Shown here piece after piece: positions 23,474-32,084 of a DNA stretch of 48,365 bases. The notes beneath the pieces were generated by a model that made no database searches, was not told where the DNA came from, and saw only the letters and a program-made list of their open reading frames with translations. The position numbers and the translations under genes were made by a program. Source of the stretch: Clostridiales bacterium (GTDB taxonomy: Bacteria; Bacillota; Clostridia; Christensenellales; Aristaeellaceae); contig JALFVL010000023.1 of assembly GCA_022787165.1 (NCBI GenBank), positions 1 to 48,365 on the forward strand. The letters are read 5' to 3'. Position 1 is the stretch's first letter. The number at the start of each line of letters is the position of its first letter.

Positions 23474-23500
23474 TTAGCACTCACCACTTGACAGTGCTAA
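23474..23500. promoter_or_regulatory. CIRCE element (HrcA operator)
   Basis: TTAGCACTC, a 9-nt spacer, then CAGTGCTAA: the CIRCE consensus (TTAGCACTC-N9-GAGTGCTAA) with one change in the right arm. It lies 104 nt before hsp20 and overlaps the -35 of the promoter. Confidence 0.93.
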
Positions 23501-23516
23501 CAACCGGTGGTAGAAT
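23488..23516 (+). promoter_or_regulatory. hsp20 promoter nested in CIRCE
   Basis: TTGACA (23488-23493), a 17-nt spacer and TAGAAT (23511-23516). The -35 lies in the spacer and right arm of CIRCE, so bound HrcA would block RNA polymerase directly. Confidence 0.88.
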
Positions 23517-23603
23517 ATGCGCGTAAACGGAACGAGGCCCCGACGTATGGAGCCTCCGGCAACCGTTCAGAATAAGGGTATCAAATGAATGGAGGAATGA
23601 CCT

Positions 23604-24014
23604 ATGCTGCTTTCCAATGTGTTTTCCGATATGTTTGACGATATGTTCCCGACGACCACCGCGCGCCAGGCCAATGGCCTGATGAGCTGCGACATCAAGG
23701 AGTATGGCGACCACTATGAGCTGGATATGGAGCTGGCGGGCTTCCGCAAGGAGGATATCAAGGCGGAGCTGAAGGACGGCTATCTGACCATCAAGGCAGA
23801 GCGTCACGCCGACAACAACCAGAGCGACGCAAGCGGCCGCGTCATCCGCAGTGAGCGCTTCGCGGGCACCTGCCAGCGCACCTTCTACGTCGGCGACCAC
23901 GTCAAGCGCGAGAGCGTCAGCGCGGCCTACGAGGACGGCGTGCTCAAGCTGAGCATCCCCAAGAAGGTCGAGCAGCCGAAGGTGGATGAGAGCCACTTCA
24001 TCGACATCCAGTAA
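23604..24014 (+). CDS. Hsp20/alpha-crystallin family small heat-shock protein
   Basis: A 136-residue small heat-shock protein, an ATP-independent holdase for unfolding proteins. The alpha-crystallin domain covers about 25-125: CDIKEYGDHYELDMELAGFR, KDGYLTIKAER, ERFAGTCQRTFYVG and the C-terminal AYEDGVLKLSIPKK. The short N-terminal arm (MLLSNVFSDMFDDMF) is typical. GGAGG at 23591-23595 with 8-nt spacing fixes the ATG. Upstream lie CtsR-type heptads and a CIRCE box, so both class I and class III heat-shock repressors probably control it. A terminator follows; it is a single-gene unit. Confidence 0.94.
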   Translation: MLLSNVFSDMFDDMFPTTTARQANGLMSCDIKEYGDHYELDMELAGFRKEDIKAELKDGYLTIKAERHADNNQSDASGRVIRSERFAGTCQRTFYVGDHVKRESVSAAYEDGVLKLSIPKKVEQPKVDESHFIDIQ

Positions 24015-24041
24015 ACCCGGGGAACAACAATCCGGACGCAG

Positions 24042-24072
24042 CCGGGAGACGGGAAACCGCCTCCCGGTTTTT
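24042..24072 (+). terminator. terminator after hsp20
   Basis: CCGGGAG (24042-24048) pairs with CTCCCGG (24061-24067) and is followed by TTTTTAT. The loop holds a further GG/CC pairing. Confidence 0.85.
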
Positions 24073-24107
24073 ATGTTGCAGAAAGGGCCCGGCTGCTGCC
24101 CGCCCTC

Positions 24108-24136
24108 TTGCCCAAAGGGCGCGGGTGGCGTATAAT
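24108..24136 (+). promoter_or_regulatory. promoter of the MBL hydrolase gene
   Basis: TTGCCC (24108-24113), a 17-nt spacer and a perfect TATAAT (24131-24136), 37 nt before the start codon. Confidence 0.85.
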
Positions 24137-24172
24137 AGATTTGTATGCGAACCGGAGAACGGAGGGGTAGGA

Positions 24173-24976
24173 ATGGAAAGACTTCACGTGCTGGGCACCG
24201 GCTACGCGCTGGCAACCCGCTGCTACAATACCTGCTTTGCCCTGGAAAACGGGGAAGGGCTGCTGCTGGTCGACGCGGGCGGCGGGAACGGCATTTTGCG
24301 GCAGATGGAGGACGCGGGCCTGGGGTTTGAGCGCGTCCACGACTTTTTCATCACGCATGCCCACCCCGACCATCTGAACGGGGCCGTCTGGGTGCTGCGC
24401 AAGATCATGACGATGATGCGCGCGGGCAAGTACGAGGGCGAGCTGCACGTCTACTGCCACGAGACCGTTCGCAAGGGGCTCGAGATGATCGGCGAGCTGA
24501 TGCTTCAAAAGAAGTTCCTCAGGCTCATCGGCGAGCGCATCTTCTACCACGACATCGAGGATGGCATGACGGCGCGGCTGTGCGGCGATGACGTGACGTT
24601 CTTTGACATCCACTCGACCAAGCTGCTGCAGTTTGGCTTCACCACCAGGCTGCACAATGGAAAAAAGCTGACCTGCCTGGGTGACGAGCCCTTCAACCCG
24701 GCTTGCCGGGGCATCGTCGAGGGGACGGACTGGCTGCTGTGCGAGGCCTTCTGCCTGCTTGAGCAGGCGGACATCTTCAAGCCCTACGAAAAGCACCACA
24801 GCACCGTCGCCGACGCGGCAAGGCTGGCCAATGAGCTTGGCGTGCCGCATCTCGTCCTCTGGCATACCGAGGACAAAAGCTACGCGCAGCGCAAGGCGCT
24901 TTACAGCGCGGAGGCGCGAAAGCACTATGGCGGCGACCTGCATGTGCCGGACGACCTCGACGTGATTGAGCTGTAA
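24173..24976 (+). CDS. metallo-beta-lactamase fold hydrolase (RNase Z-like)
   Basis: A 267-residue MBL-fold protein. The metal motif ITHAHPDHLNG (His62, His64, Asp66, His67) is present, with LLLVDAGGG before it, CLGDEPFNPACRG with the bridging Asp region and the late His in LVLWHTEDKS. The closest broad group is the RNase Z/ElaC-like branch, but the flexible arm of true RNase Z is not obvious, so tRNA processing is not claimed. GGAGGGG sets the ATG at 24173; the longer in-frame start at 24125 precedes the -10 box and cannot be used. Followed by tex after 14 nt. Confidence 0.85.
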   Translation: MERLHVLGTGYALATRCYNTCFALENGEGLLLVDAGGGNGILRQMEDAGLGFERVHDFFITHAHPDHLNGAVWVLRKIMTMMRAGKYEGELHVYCHETVRKGLEMIGELMLQKKFLRLIGERIFYHDIEDGMTARLCGDDVTFFDIHSTKLLQFGFTTRLHNGKKLTCLGDEPFNPACRGIVEGTDWLLCEAFCLLEQADIFKPYEKHHSTVADAARLANELGVPHLVLWHTEDKSYAQRKALYSAEARKHYGGDLHVPDDLDVIEL

Positions 24977-24990
24977 AGGAAAGGACAGGT

Positions 24991-27141
24991 ATGACTGATT
25001 TCAGCGCCCTGCTCGCGCAGGAATTTGCCGTCTCTGCGGCTATCGCGAAAAACATCGTCGAGATGATCGACGAGGGCTGCACGATTCCGTTCATCGCGCG
25101 CTACCGCAAGGAGCGCACGAACGCCATGGATGACCAGAAGCTGCGCGAATTCAGCGAGCGGCTGACCTACCTGCGCGGGCTTGACAAGCGGCGCGAGCAG
25201 ATTGAGACGTCCATTGAAGAGCAGGGCAGGCTCGACGACGCGCTGAGAAAGAAGCTCTCCGGCGCCGCGACGCTGGCCGAGCTGGAGGATCTCTACCGGC
25301 CCTTCAGGCCCAAGCGCCGTACGCGCGCGATGATTGCGCGGGAGAAGGGCGTCGAGCCGCTCGCGCAGGCGATTGTTGCCCAGCGGCGCGGCGAGGAGCC
25401 GCTTGCGCTGGCCGCGCCCTACATTGACGCGGAAAAGGGCGTGCCGGATGCGCAGACGGCGGTCGCGCTGGCCAGGGACATCATCGCCGAGCAGATCAGC
25501 GACGACGCGGCGATCCGCGCCAGCCTGCGCGCGCTCATCCGCCGCAGCGGCATGCTGCGCAGCGTGGCGGCGAAGGAGGGCGAGAGCGTTTACGCGCCCT
25601 ACTACGACTACAGGGAGCCGGTGCTGCGGGCGGCGGGGCATCGCGTGCTGGCGATCAACCGCGGCGAGCGGGAGGAATGGCTGAAGGTGGGCGTCGAGAT
25701 AGACGGCGCGCTGGCGAATCAGACGATCTGCCGCGCGGTCATCCGGCCGGGCAGCCCCTGCTGCGACACCGTGCGCGAGGCGGCGGCGGACGCCTGGAGC
25801 CGCCTGATTGGGCCGTCGCTGGAGAGGGAGATCCGAAACGAGCTGACCGACCGCGCCAACGAGGGCGCCATCCGCGTATTCGGCGACAACCTGCATCAGC
25901 TGCTGATGCAGCCACCCATCCGCGGTCGCGTGACGCTGGGCGTCGATCCGGGCTTCCGCACGGGCTGCAAGCTCGCCGTCGTCGACGAGAGCGGCAAGGT
26001 GCTCGAGACGGGCGTGGGCTACTTCACGCTGCCCGCGCACGAGGCGCAGAAATCGCGCGCGAAGGCGCAGATACTCTCGATGATCCGCCGCCACGGCGTG
26101 ACGGCCATCGCCATCGGCAACGGCACGGCCTCCCGCGAGAGCGAGCAGTTCATCGCGGAGTTGATTCGCGAGACACCGGGCGTGCAGTACATGATTGTCA
26201 GCGAGGCGGGCGCGAGCGTCTACTCCGCCTCCAAGCTCGCGGCGAAGGAATTCCCGGAATACGACGTCTCCCTGCGCAGCGCCGTCTCGATTGCGCGCAG
26301 GATGCAGGACCCGCTCGCCGAGCTGGTGAAGATCGATCCCAAGGCGATCGGCGTGGGGCAGTATCAGCACGACCTCAAGCAGGCGGAGCTGGAGAGCGCG
26401 CTTGACGGCGTCGTGGAGAGCTGCGTCTCCAGCGTCGGCGTCGACGTGGAGACGGCCTCCGCGCAGCTGCTGACGCATGTCGCGGGCATTGGCGAGGCGT
26501 TGGCGGGCAACATCGTCGCCTACCGCGACGAAAATGGCATCGCGTCGCGCGCGCAGCTCAAGAAGGTGCCCAAGCTGGGGCCAAAGGCGTTTGAGCAATG
26601 CGCGGGCTTCCTGCGCGTGCATGGGAGCAACCCGCTCGATGCGACGGCCGTGCATCCGGAGAGCTACCCGGCGGCGAAGGCGCTGCTGGCGCGGCTTGGC
26701 TACGACGCAAAGGCGCTTCAAAGCGGCGGCATTCCCGGCATCTGCGCGCGCGTGGAGCAGGAGGGCGCGGAAAAGCTGGCCGCGGAGCTGGGCATCGGTG
26801 AGATGACGCTGCGGGACATCGCGGCAGAGCTGCAAAAGCCCGGGCGCGACCCGCGAGAGGACCTGCCAGCGCCCGTGCTGCGCACGGACGTGCTGGAAAT
26901 CAGCGACTTGAAGCCCGGCATGGAGCTGACGGGCACCGTCCGCAACGTGATCGACTTCGGCGCGTTTGTCGACATCGGCGTACACCAGGACGGCCTCGTT
27001 CACATCTCACGCATGGCCGATCGCTTCATCCGCCACCCGAGCGAGGCGGTCAGCGTCGGCGACGTGGTGAAGGTCTGGGTCGTCAGCGTGGACGAGAAGA
27101 GAAAGCGGATTGCGCTGACCATGGTGAAGGGAAGAGAGTGA
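24991..27141 (+). CDS. tex: Tex family transcription accessory/RNA-binding protein
   Basis: A 716-residue Tex protein, a conserved nucleic-acid-binding factor related to eukaryotic Spt6. Domains in order: N-terminal helical Tex part (TIPFIARYRKERT near 27-40, LEDLYRPFRPKRRTRA), a YqgF-like RNase H fold (TLGVDPGFRTGCKLAVVD), helix-hairpin-helix (ELVKIDPKAIGVGQYQHD, VAGIGEALAGNIVAYR) and a C-terminal S1 domain (about 645-716, GTVRNVIDFGAFVDIGVHQD). Full family length. AAAGGACAGG precedes the ATG. Likely cotranscribed with the MBL gene and the secreted protein that follows after 1 nt. Confidence 0.97.
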   Translation: MTDFSALLAQEFAVSAAIAKNIVEMIDEGCTIPFIARYRKERTNAMDDQKLREFSERLTYLRGLDKRREQIETSIEEQGRLDDALRKKLSGAATLAELEDLYRPFRPKRRTRAMIAREKGVEPLAQAIVAQRRGEEPLALAAPYIDAEKGVPDAQTAVALARDIIAEQISDDAAIRASLRALIRRSGMLRSVAAKEGESVYAPYYDYREPVLRAAGHRVLAINRGEREEWLKVGVEIDGALANQTICRAVIRPGSPCCDTVREAAADAWSRLIGPSLEREIRNELTDRANEGAIRVFGDNLHQLLMQPPIRGRVTLGVDPGFRTGCKLAVVDESGKVLETGVGYFTLPAHEAQKSRAKAQILSMIRRHGVTAIAIGNGTASRESEQFIAELIRETPGVQYMIVSEAGASVYSASKLAAKEFPEYDVSLRSAVSIARRMQDPLAELVKIDPKAIGVGQYQHDLKQAELESALDGVVESCVSSVGVDVETASAQLLTHVAGIGEALAGNIVAYRDENGIASRAQLKKVPKLGPKAFEQCAGFLRVHGSNPLDATAVHPESYPAAKALLARLGYDAKALQSGGIPGICARVEQEGAEKLAAELGIGEMTLRDIAAELQKPGRDPREDLPAPVLRTDVLEISDLKPGMELTGTVRNVIDFGAFVDIGVHQDGLVHISRMADRFIRHPSEAVSVGDVVKVWVVSVDEKRKRIALTMVKGRE

Positions 27142-27142
27142 G

Positions 27143-29011
27143 ATGAGAAAGGGGCTCTGCGCGTGCGCGTTGGCGCTGACGCTGCTCTGTCCGCTCCGGG
27201 CAACGGCGCTCGAGGGCGAAACCAGCTTCGGCGGAAGCGGCACCGACAGGCTCTTTGAGGCGGTGGCCTGCGAGGGCGGGCTCTTCGCCGTCGGATACAC
27301 GACCTCTGCGGATGGAAGCCTCTCCTTCCGCGAGCGGACGGGGAAGGCTGGCTGGGCCGTGCGCGTGGACGCGGACGGGCGGCTGCTGTGGAGCGTCTGC
27401 ACGGCGCATGCCGGGCGCGACGAGATGAAGGCGCCCTTCGCGCACACGGACGGGACGTTTTCCGCCGTGCTCCGGGGCGAGACGACAGGGCAGGAATGGC
27501 TGCGCATCAGCGAGCGGGGAAAGGTGACGGCGCGCGTGACCGTGCCGCAGGCCGAAGCCCTCTGCGCGCACACGGACAAGGCATGCGCGATGAGCGCCAT
27601 CCCCTACGAAAACGAGGATGGAGAGGCGATGCTGGCGGTGATCGTGGGGCACGGGGACGGGAGCTGGTGCCTGCCTGCGATTGGCGGGCAGGGCGAGGTC
27701 TTCCCCGGCGCGGCCTACCCGGAGCCGCGGGACATGGTGCGCGTGCTCGTGCGCGGCGGCAGGGGGCTGCTGGCGGAGATCACAACCTCGGAGGCGGGGG
27801 AGGCCTCGGTGTACTGGCTGCGCCCGGGCGACGCGCAGGGGCTGACGGTCACGCGGGTGCCGCTGGAGGAGGGCAAGCTGACCACAGCGCTGGATGCAAT
27901 CTCCTTTGACGACGGCTCGGTGCTCTTCTCGGCCCAGCGCGCGGATGCCTTCGGGATGCTGTTTCGCGTGGGCTGCACGGGTGAGATCATCTACACGGTC
28001 GACCTCGAGGACAACGCGATGTCGCTCGCGGAGACGGCGGAGGGCTTTGCCGCGCTTGACAGCGACGACGTGCTCTTCTTTGACGAGGACGGGCATCTGC
28101 TTGGCCGGCAGGCCGTCGGCGTGGAGGCAATGAGCGCGGCCAGCACGATGGAGCGCATGGGCGAGGGCGTTGTGCTGCTTGAAAATGAGCTGGCTGGCAC
28201 GGTCGGCGACACGACGCTGCTGGGCGTGGAGCGCTACGCGCCGCTGACAGCGGGCGAATACGACGGGGCGCTTTACGCGCATCCGGTGAGCGAGGTGCTC
28301 GCCGCGCAGGCGCAAGGCGGCGGTGTCGCGCTGCTGCTGCGGGAGACGGGCGGCGGAGAACGGGTGGTCTTTGTCGATGAGGCCGGAGTGGAGGCGGAGA
28401 CGGACAGTGGCCCGGAGATCACGCAGGCGGGCATGCTGGCGCTATCAGACGGCGCGCTCTGCTGGGCGGAGACGGACGGCGGCTCGCTGGTCACGCGGCA
28501 GGGCACGGACGGCGCTGCGCGCTGGCAGACGCGCATCCCGATCCACACGGCGGCGGACAGGCTTGAGTGGCTTTGTGCCGCGCAGACGGCGGACGGCGGC
28601 TTCCTGCTCGGCGGGCGTTACCTCTCCGGCGTGGAGACGAGTTCCGACGTGGATGAGGCGTTTTTGCAGCGCTCGCCGGACGGCCTGCGCTGCGAGGCGG
28701 TTGTCGCGCAGCTGAGCGCGAGCGGCGTGCTGCGGAGCATCCGGACGGTCGAAAACCTGGGCGGCATCTGCGCCATGCTGCCCGCGCAGGGGGCGCGGGA
28801 GACCATGCTGCTGGGGATTCGGGGCGACGTGACGACCAGCGGGGTCTGCATCGCCGCGTCGCTCGAGGGCGGCAGATGGGCCGTGCTGCCCATCGAGCTG
28901 CGGCCGGAGGGCGTCTTTCTGCTGCCGGCGGCGGACGGCGGCCTGCTCGCCGTGGGCACCTCCCGCGTGAGCGGACGCTCGAGCGCGATCATCGAGCGCG
29001 TGCCGGAATGA
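27143..29011 (+). CDS. secreted beta-propeller-like protein of unknown function
   Basis: A 622-residue protein with a signal peptide (MRKGLCACALALTLLCPLRATA) and no later membrane segment. The body has repeated blade-like units of alternating hydrophobic strands. The first (TSFGGSGTDRLFEAVACEGG then LFAVGYTTSADGSLSF) and a late one (AQTADGGFLLGGRYLSG) resemble the bacterial FGGSGxD...DGGxxVxGxT propeller repeats. No catalytic motif is seen. It begins 1 nt after the tex stop, with GGGAAGAGAG as ribosome site, so the two are likely coupled. Function unknown; a surface or binding role is a guess. Confidence 0.7.
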   Translation: MRKGLCACALALTLLCPLRATALEGETSFGGSGTDRLFEAVACEGGLFAVGYTTSADGSLSFRERTGKAGWAVRVDADGRLLWSVCTAHAGRDEMKAPFAHTDGTFSAVLRGETTGQEWLRISERGKVTARVTVPQAEALCAHTDKACAMSAIPYENEDGEAMLAVIVGHGDGSWCLPAIGGQGEVFPGAAYPEPRDMVRVLVRGGRGLLAEITTSEAGEASVYWLRPGDAQGLTVTRVPLEEGKLTTALDAISFDDGSVLFSAQRADAFGMLFRVGCTGEIIYTVDLEDNAMSLAETAEGFAALDSDDVLFFDEDGHLLGRQAVGVEAMSAASTMERMGEGVVLLENELAGTVGDTTLLGVERYAPLTAGEYDGALYAHPVSEVLAAQAQGGGVALLLRETGGGERVVFVDEAGVEAETDSGPEITQAGMLALSDGALCWAETDGGSLVTRQGTDGAARWQTRIPIHTAADRLEWLCAAQTADGGFLLGGRYLSGVETSSDVDEAFLQRSPDGLRCEAVVAQLSASGVLRSIRTVENLGGICAMLPAQGARETMLLGIRGDVTTSGVCIAASLEGGRWAVLPIELRPEGVFLLPAADGGLLAVGTSRVSGRSSAIIERVPE

Positions 29012-29104
29012 GGGCGGCTCAAGAAACGGATATGAGCGGCAGACGGGTCATGAAGGCCGGGCCGCTTGGCCATATCAAATCGCAAAAAGACAGGAGAGAT
29101 CATC

Positions 29105-30493
29105 ATGAAAAAAGACGTTGTCATCGTCGGCGCAGGGCCTGCGGGCATCTTCACCGCCATCGAAATGATTCGCAAGGGCAGCAAAAAATCCATCGCCATC
29201 GTCGAGAAGGGCCAGCCAATCGAGAAGCGGCGCTGCCCGAAATCGGTGACGAACAAATGCGTCAATTGCCGCCCCTACTGCCACATCACGACCGGCTTCT
29301 CCGGCGCGGGCGCGTTTTCGGATGGCAAGCTGTCCCTGTCCTGTGAGGTCGGCGGCGACTTCCCGACGCTCATCGGCCCGGACAAGGCGCAGGCGCTGAT
29401 CGACTACACGGACAAGATCTACCTCGAATTCGGCGCGGACAACCGCGTGGAGGGCGTGGGCAATCCGGACGAGGTGCGCGAGATCCGCAAGCGCGCGATT
29501 CAGGCGGGCCTCAAGCTCGTCGACTGCCCGATCCGCCACCTGGGCACGGAGAAGGCGCAGACGCTCTACCTGGCGCTGGAAAACTACCTGCGCGAGCACG
29601 ACGTCGAGCTGATCTTCGGCTGGGAGTGCGAGGAGCTGATCATGGACGGAGAGACCTGCCTGGGCGTCTCGCTGCGCCGCGGACAGGAGACGCAGGAAAT
29701 CCGCGCGGAGCACACCGTCGTGGCGACGGGCCGCCGCGGCGCGGACTGGCTCGAGCGCCTCTGCGCCGAGCACGGCATCGCCCATCAGCCCGGCACGGTC
29801 GACATCGGCGTGCGCGTCGAATGCCGCAACGAGGTCATGGACGAGGTCAACCGTGTGCTCTATGAGAGCAAGCTGATCGGCTATCCGAAGCCCTTCAAGA
29901 ACAAGGTGCGCACCTTCTGCCAGAATCCGGGCGGCTTCGTCAGCCAGGAAAACTACGACAACGACCTCGCCGTCGTCAACGGACACTCCTACAAGGACCT
30001 CAAGAGCAACAACACGAATGTCTCCGTGCTGTGCAGCCACAACTTCTCCGTGCCCTTCAACCAGCCGATCGCCTACGCGCAGAAGGTCGGCGAGCTGACG
30101 AACATGCTCGCCAACGGGCACATCCTCGTGCAGCGCTTCGGCGACATCCTCGACGGCAAGCGCACCTGGCAAAAGGAGCTCGCGCAGTCGAACGTGCGCC
30201 CGACGCTGCCCGACGCGGTTGCCGGCGACATCACCGCCGCGATGCCGTACCGCGCGATGATCAACATCATCAACTTCATCCAGGCGGTCGACGTCGTCGT
30301 GCCGGGCTTCGCCTCGACCGAGACGCTGCTGTATTCGCCGGAGCTCAAGTTCTACTCCAACCGCGTCAAGATGGACGAGGAGCTGAGCACGAACGTGCAT
30401 GGACTGTACTGCCTGGGCGATTCCTCCGGCTGGACGCGCGGCCTGATGATGGCCTCCGCGATGGGCGTCATGATGGGCCGCAAGCTGGCGTGA
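29105..30493 (+). CDS. FAD-dependent oxidoreductase of the COG2509 type
   Basis: A 462-residue flavoprotein. The FAD-binding Rossmann motif VVIVGAGPAGIFTAIEM lies near residue 5. Family features follow: CPKSVTNKCVNCRPYCHITTGFSGAGAFSDGKLSL with a Cys cluster, VATGRRGADWLERL, the VDIGVRVE block, and a C-terminal GLYCLGDSSGWTRGLMMASAMG closing the FAD site. The true substrate of the family is unknown. AGGAGA with good spacing sets the ATG at 29105; an upstream in-frame start has no ribosome site. The 93 nt between the propeller gene and this one contain no clear promoter. Confidence 0.9.
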   Translation: MKKDVVIVGAGPAGIFTAIEMIRKGSKKSIAIVEKGQPIEKRRCPKSVTNKCVNCRPYCHITTGFSGAGAFSDGKLSLSCEVGGDFPTLIGPDKAQALIDYTDKIYLEFGADNRVEGVGNPDEVREIRKRAIQAGLKLVDCPIRHLGTEKAQTLYLALENYLREHDVELIFGWECEELIMDGETCLGVSLRRGQETQEIRAEHTVVATGRRGADWLERLCAEHGIAHQPGTVDIGVRVECRNEVMDEVNRVLYESKLIGYPKPFKNKVRTFCQNPGGFVSQENYDNDLAVVNGHSYKDLKSNNTNVSVLCSHNFSVPFNQPIAYAQKVGELTNMLANGHILVQRFGDILDGKRTWQKELAQSNVRPTLPDAVAGDITAAMPYRAMINIINFIQAVDVVVPGFASTETLLYSPELKFYSNRVKMDEELSTNVHGLYCLGDSSGWTRGLMMASAMGVMMGRKLA

Positions 30494-30547
30494 GGACGCG
30501 GGTTTTGACCGGACTGGAAAAAGCCGGATGAGAATGGATGAGAAACG

Positions 30548-30576
30548 TTTTCATTTGGGGCTGAATAAGGTATAAT
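30548..30576 (+). promoter_or_regulatory. rubrerythrin promoter
   Basis: TTTTCA (30548-30553), a 17-nt spacer and a perfect TATAAT (30571-30576), 83 nt before the start codon. Confidence 0.8.
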
Positions 30577-30577
30577 A

Positions 30578-30601
30578 CGCTCAGGCAGGGCCGCCTGAGC
30601 G
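30578..30601. promoter_or_regulatory. 9-bp inverted repeat at the rubrerythrin start site
   Basis: CGCTCAGGC (30578-30586) and GCCTGAGCG (30593-30601) are perfect reverse complements, 6 nt apart, starting 2 nt after the -10 box. This covers the expected transcription start, so it could be a repressor operator or a 5'-end mRNA hairpin. It does not look like a PerR box. Confidence 0.55.
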
Positions 30602-30658
30602 CGGCCGGATCGACCCGGAAAAACAAGACAAATTCGACACGAAAAGGAGAGAAACCTC

Positions 30659-31192
30659 ATGGAGCTCAAGGGCAGCAAGACGGAAAAAAACCTCATGACC
30701 GCGTTTGCGGGCGAGTCTGAGGCGCGCAACAAATACACCTACTTCGCCTCCGTCGCCAAGAAGGAGGGCTACGAGCAGATCGCGGCGATCTTCCTCAAGA
30801 CCGCCGAGAACGAGAAGGAACACGCGAAGATGTGGTTCAAGGAGCTCGGCCTGCTCGGCGACACCGCCGCCAACCTCGAGGCCGCGGCCGCGGGCGAAAA
30901 CTACGAATGGACCGACATGTACGCGACCTTCGCCAAGGAGGCCGAGGAGGAGGGCTTCACGGCGCTGGCCGCCAAGTTCCGCGGCGTCGCGCTCATCGAG
31001 AAGGCGCACGAGGAGCGCTATCGCGCGCTGCTTTCCAACGTGCAGATGCAGAAGGTCTTTGAGAAGGGTGAAATGGCGATGTGGGAGTGCCGCAACTGCG
31101 GCCATCTCGTGATGGGCAAGAAGGCGCCGGCTGTCTGCCCGATCTGCCTGCATCCGCAGAGCTACTTCGAGGTCCGCGCGGAGAACTACTGA
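30659..31192 (+). CDS. rubrerythrin
   Basis: A 177-residue rubrerythrin, a peroxide-reducing di-iron protein of anaerobes. The N-terminal ferritin-like four-helix part (about 1-135) carries ExxR/ExxH iron ligands in [33 protein letters not shown] and IEKAHEERY. The C-terminal rubredoxin-like site has CRNCG and [11 protein letters not shown] (about 143-171). AGGAG precedes the ATG. Points to an anaerobe that must handle oxygen or peroxide. Single-gene unit with its own promoter and a hairpin downstream. Confidence 0.96.
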   Translation: MELKGSKTEKNLMTAFAGESEARNKYTYFASVAKKEGYEQIAAIFLKTAENEKEHAKMWFKELGLLGDTAANLEAAAAGENYEWTDMYATFAKEAEEEGFTALAAKFRGVALIEKAHEERYRALLSNVQMQKVFEKGEMAMWECRNCGHLVMGKKAPAVCPICLHPQSYFEVRAENY

Positions 31193-31213
31193 TCCTGTAA
31201 TCAGCGAGCATAC

Positions 31214-31246
31214 GGGCCTGCCTCCCTCAGGGGGGCAGGCCCTTTG
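31214..31246 (+). terminator. terminator after rubrerythrin
   Basis: A 9-bp stem GGGCCTGCC/GGCAGGCCC (31214-31222 with 31234-31242), with CCCT/AGGG pairing inside the loop, is followed by a short TTT. Lies 22 nt after the stop. Confidence 0.75.
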
Positions 31247-31286
31247 CATCCCCTGTGGAATCCGCGCGGAAAATCGCAAAAAAGCG

Positions 31287-31315
31287 TTGACAGAGCTTGC
31301 TTTTCATGATACAAT
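31287..31315 (+). promoter_or_regulatory. rplJL promoter
   Basis: A consensus TTGACA (31287-31292), a 17-nt spacer and TACAAT (31310-31315), 181 nt before rplJ. Suits strong ribosomal-protein expression. Confidence 0.92.
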
Positions 31316-31329
31316 AGCCGATGTGAATT

Positions 31330-31432
31330 GAAAAGTTCTGTGCCTAAGACAGCTGGTGACGCGGCTCCGCGTCGTAAAGGTTTTCCGCCAGCCGAGGCGC
31401 GAGCGTGCGATCATCCGTGAATACGGTTTTCT
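31330..31432 (+). ncRNA. ribosomal protein L10 leader
   Basis: The leader between the rplJL promoter and rplJ carries the conserved L10-leader bases: CCTAAGACAGCTGGTGACGC (31343-31362) and a matching GCCAGCCGAGGC segment (31387-31398) that together build the kink-turn binding site for L10. In Bacillota L10(L12)4 binds this RNA to shut off its own operon. The assignment is from the conserved motif and position. Confidence 0.88.
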
Positions 31433-31464
31433 GCCCTTGCGCCCAGCGCAGGGGCTTTTCTTTT
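31433..31464 (+). terminator. attenuator hairpin before rplJ
   Basis: GCCCTTGCGC (31433-31442) pairs with GCGCAGGGGC (31446-31455, one G-T) over a 3-nt loop, then TTTTCTTTT. It lies inside the leader, upstream of rplJ, so it most likely ends transcription early when L10 is in excess. Confidence 0.85.
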
Positions 31465-31495
31465 CCGAAACCTTTCGGGAAGGAGGAAAATGACC

Positions 31496-32017
31496 ATGTC
31501 CAAGAATATTGAAGCAAAGAAAGTCGTTGTTTCCGAAATCGAGGAGAAGATCGAGAAGGCGGAGTCCATCGTGATCGTCGAATACAAGGCGCTCACCGTG
31601 GAGGCCATCACCGCGCTGCGCGCGAAGTGCCGTGCCGCCGGCGTCGATTACTGCGTGCTCAAGAACACGCTCGTCAAGCGCGCCCTGGAGAACAAGGGCA
31701 TCAAGCTCGACGACAAGGTGCTCGAGGGCCCGAACGCCTTCGTCTTCAGCAACAACGACCCGGTCTCCGCGCCCAAGCTCATCAAGGAGTTCATCGCGGC
31801 GGCCGAGAAGGATAAGAAGACGTCTCCGCTGACCATCAAGGCCGGCATCATGGACGGCGCTGTGCAGAGCGTGGAAGAGGTCAAGGCCCTGGCCGACATC
31901 CTGCCGCGCGATCAGCTCATCGCCAAGATCATGGGCTGCCTGAATTCTCAGGCGACCGCGCTCGCCTACGTCATCAAGGCGATCGTGGACAAGCAGAGCG
32001 AAGCTGCTGCCGAGTAA
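31496..32017 (+). CDS. rplJ: 50S ribosomal protein L10
   Basis: A 173-residue L10, which anchors the L7/L12 stalk on the 50S subunit. The N-terminal globular part has [50 protein letters not shown] and [20 protein letters not shown] sequence ([14 protein letters not shown]). The C-terminal helix that holds L7/L12 ends in [22 protein letters not shown] at 31482-31486 suits the ATG at 31496 (9 nt) better than that at 31490 (3 nt). rplA and rplK are not upstream; rubrerythrin is, so the rplKA unit has been separated from rplJL. Confidence 0.97.
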   Translation: MSKNIEAKKVVVSEIEEKIEKAESIVIVEYKALTVEAITALRAKCRAAGVDYCVLKNTLVKRALENKGIKLDDKVLEGPNAFVFSNNDPVSAPKLIKEFIAAAEKDKKTSPLTIKAGIMDGAVQSVEEVKALADILPRDQLIAKIMGCLNSQATALAYVIKAIVDKQSEAAAE

Positions 32018-32084
32018 ACCGCCCGCAAAACACGCCGCACAGACGGCGACACATCAACAAAAAATCAATATGGAGGTAAATACC

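Noticed and set aside
24173..24976. Naming the MBL gene as RNase Z (rnz)
   Set aside because: The HxHxDH motif is shared by many MBL enzymes and the exosite arm of RNase Z is not evident.
27143..29011. A lipoprotein signal on the secreted propeller-like protein
   Set aside because: Cys residues are in the signal region, but the spacing and preceding bases do not form a convincing lipobox, so a standard signal peptide is preferred.
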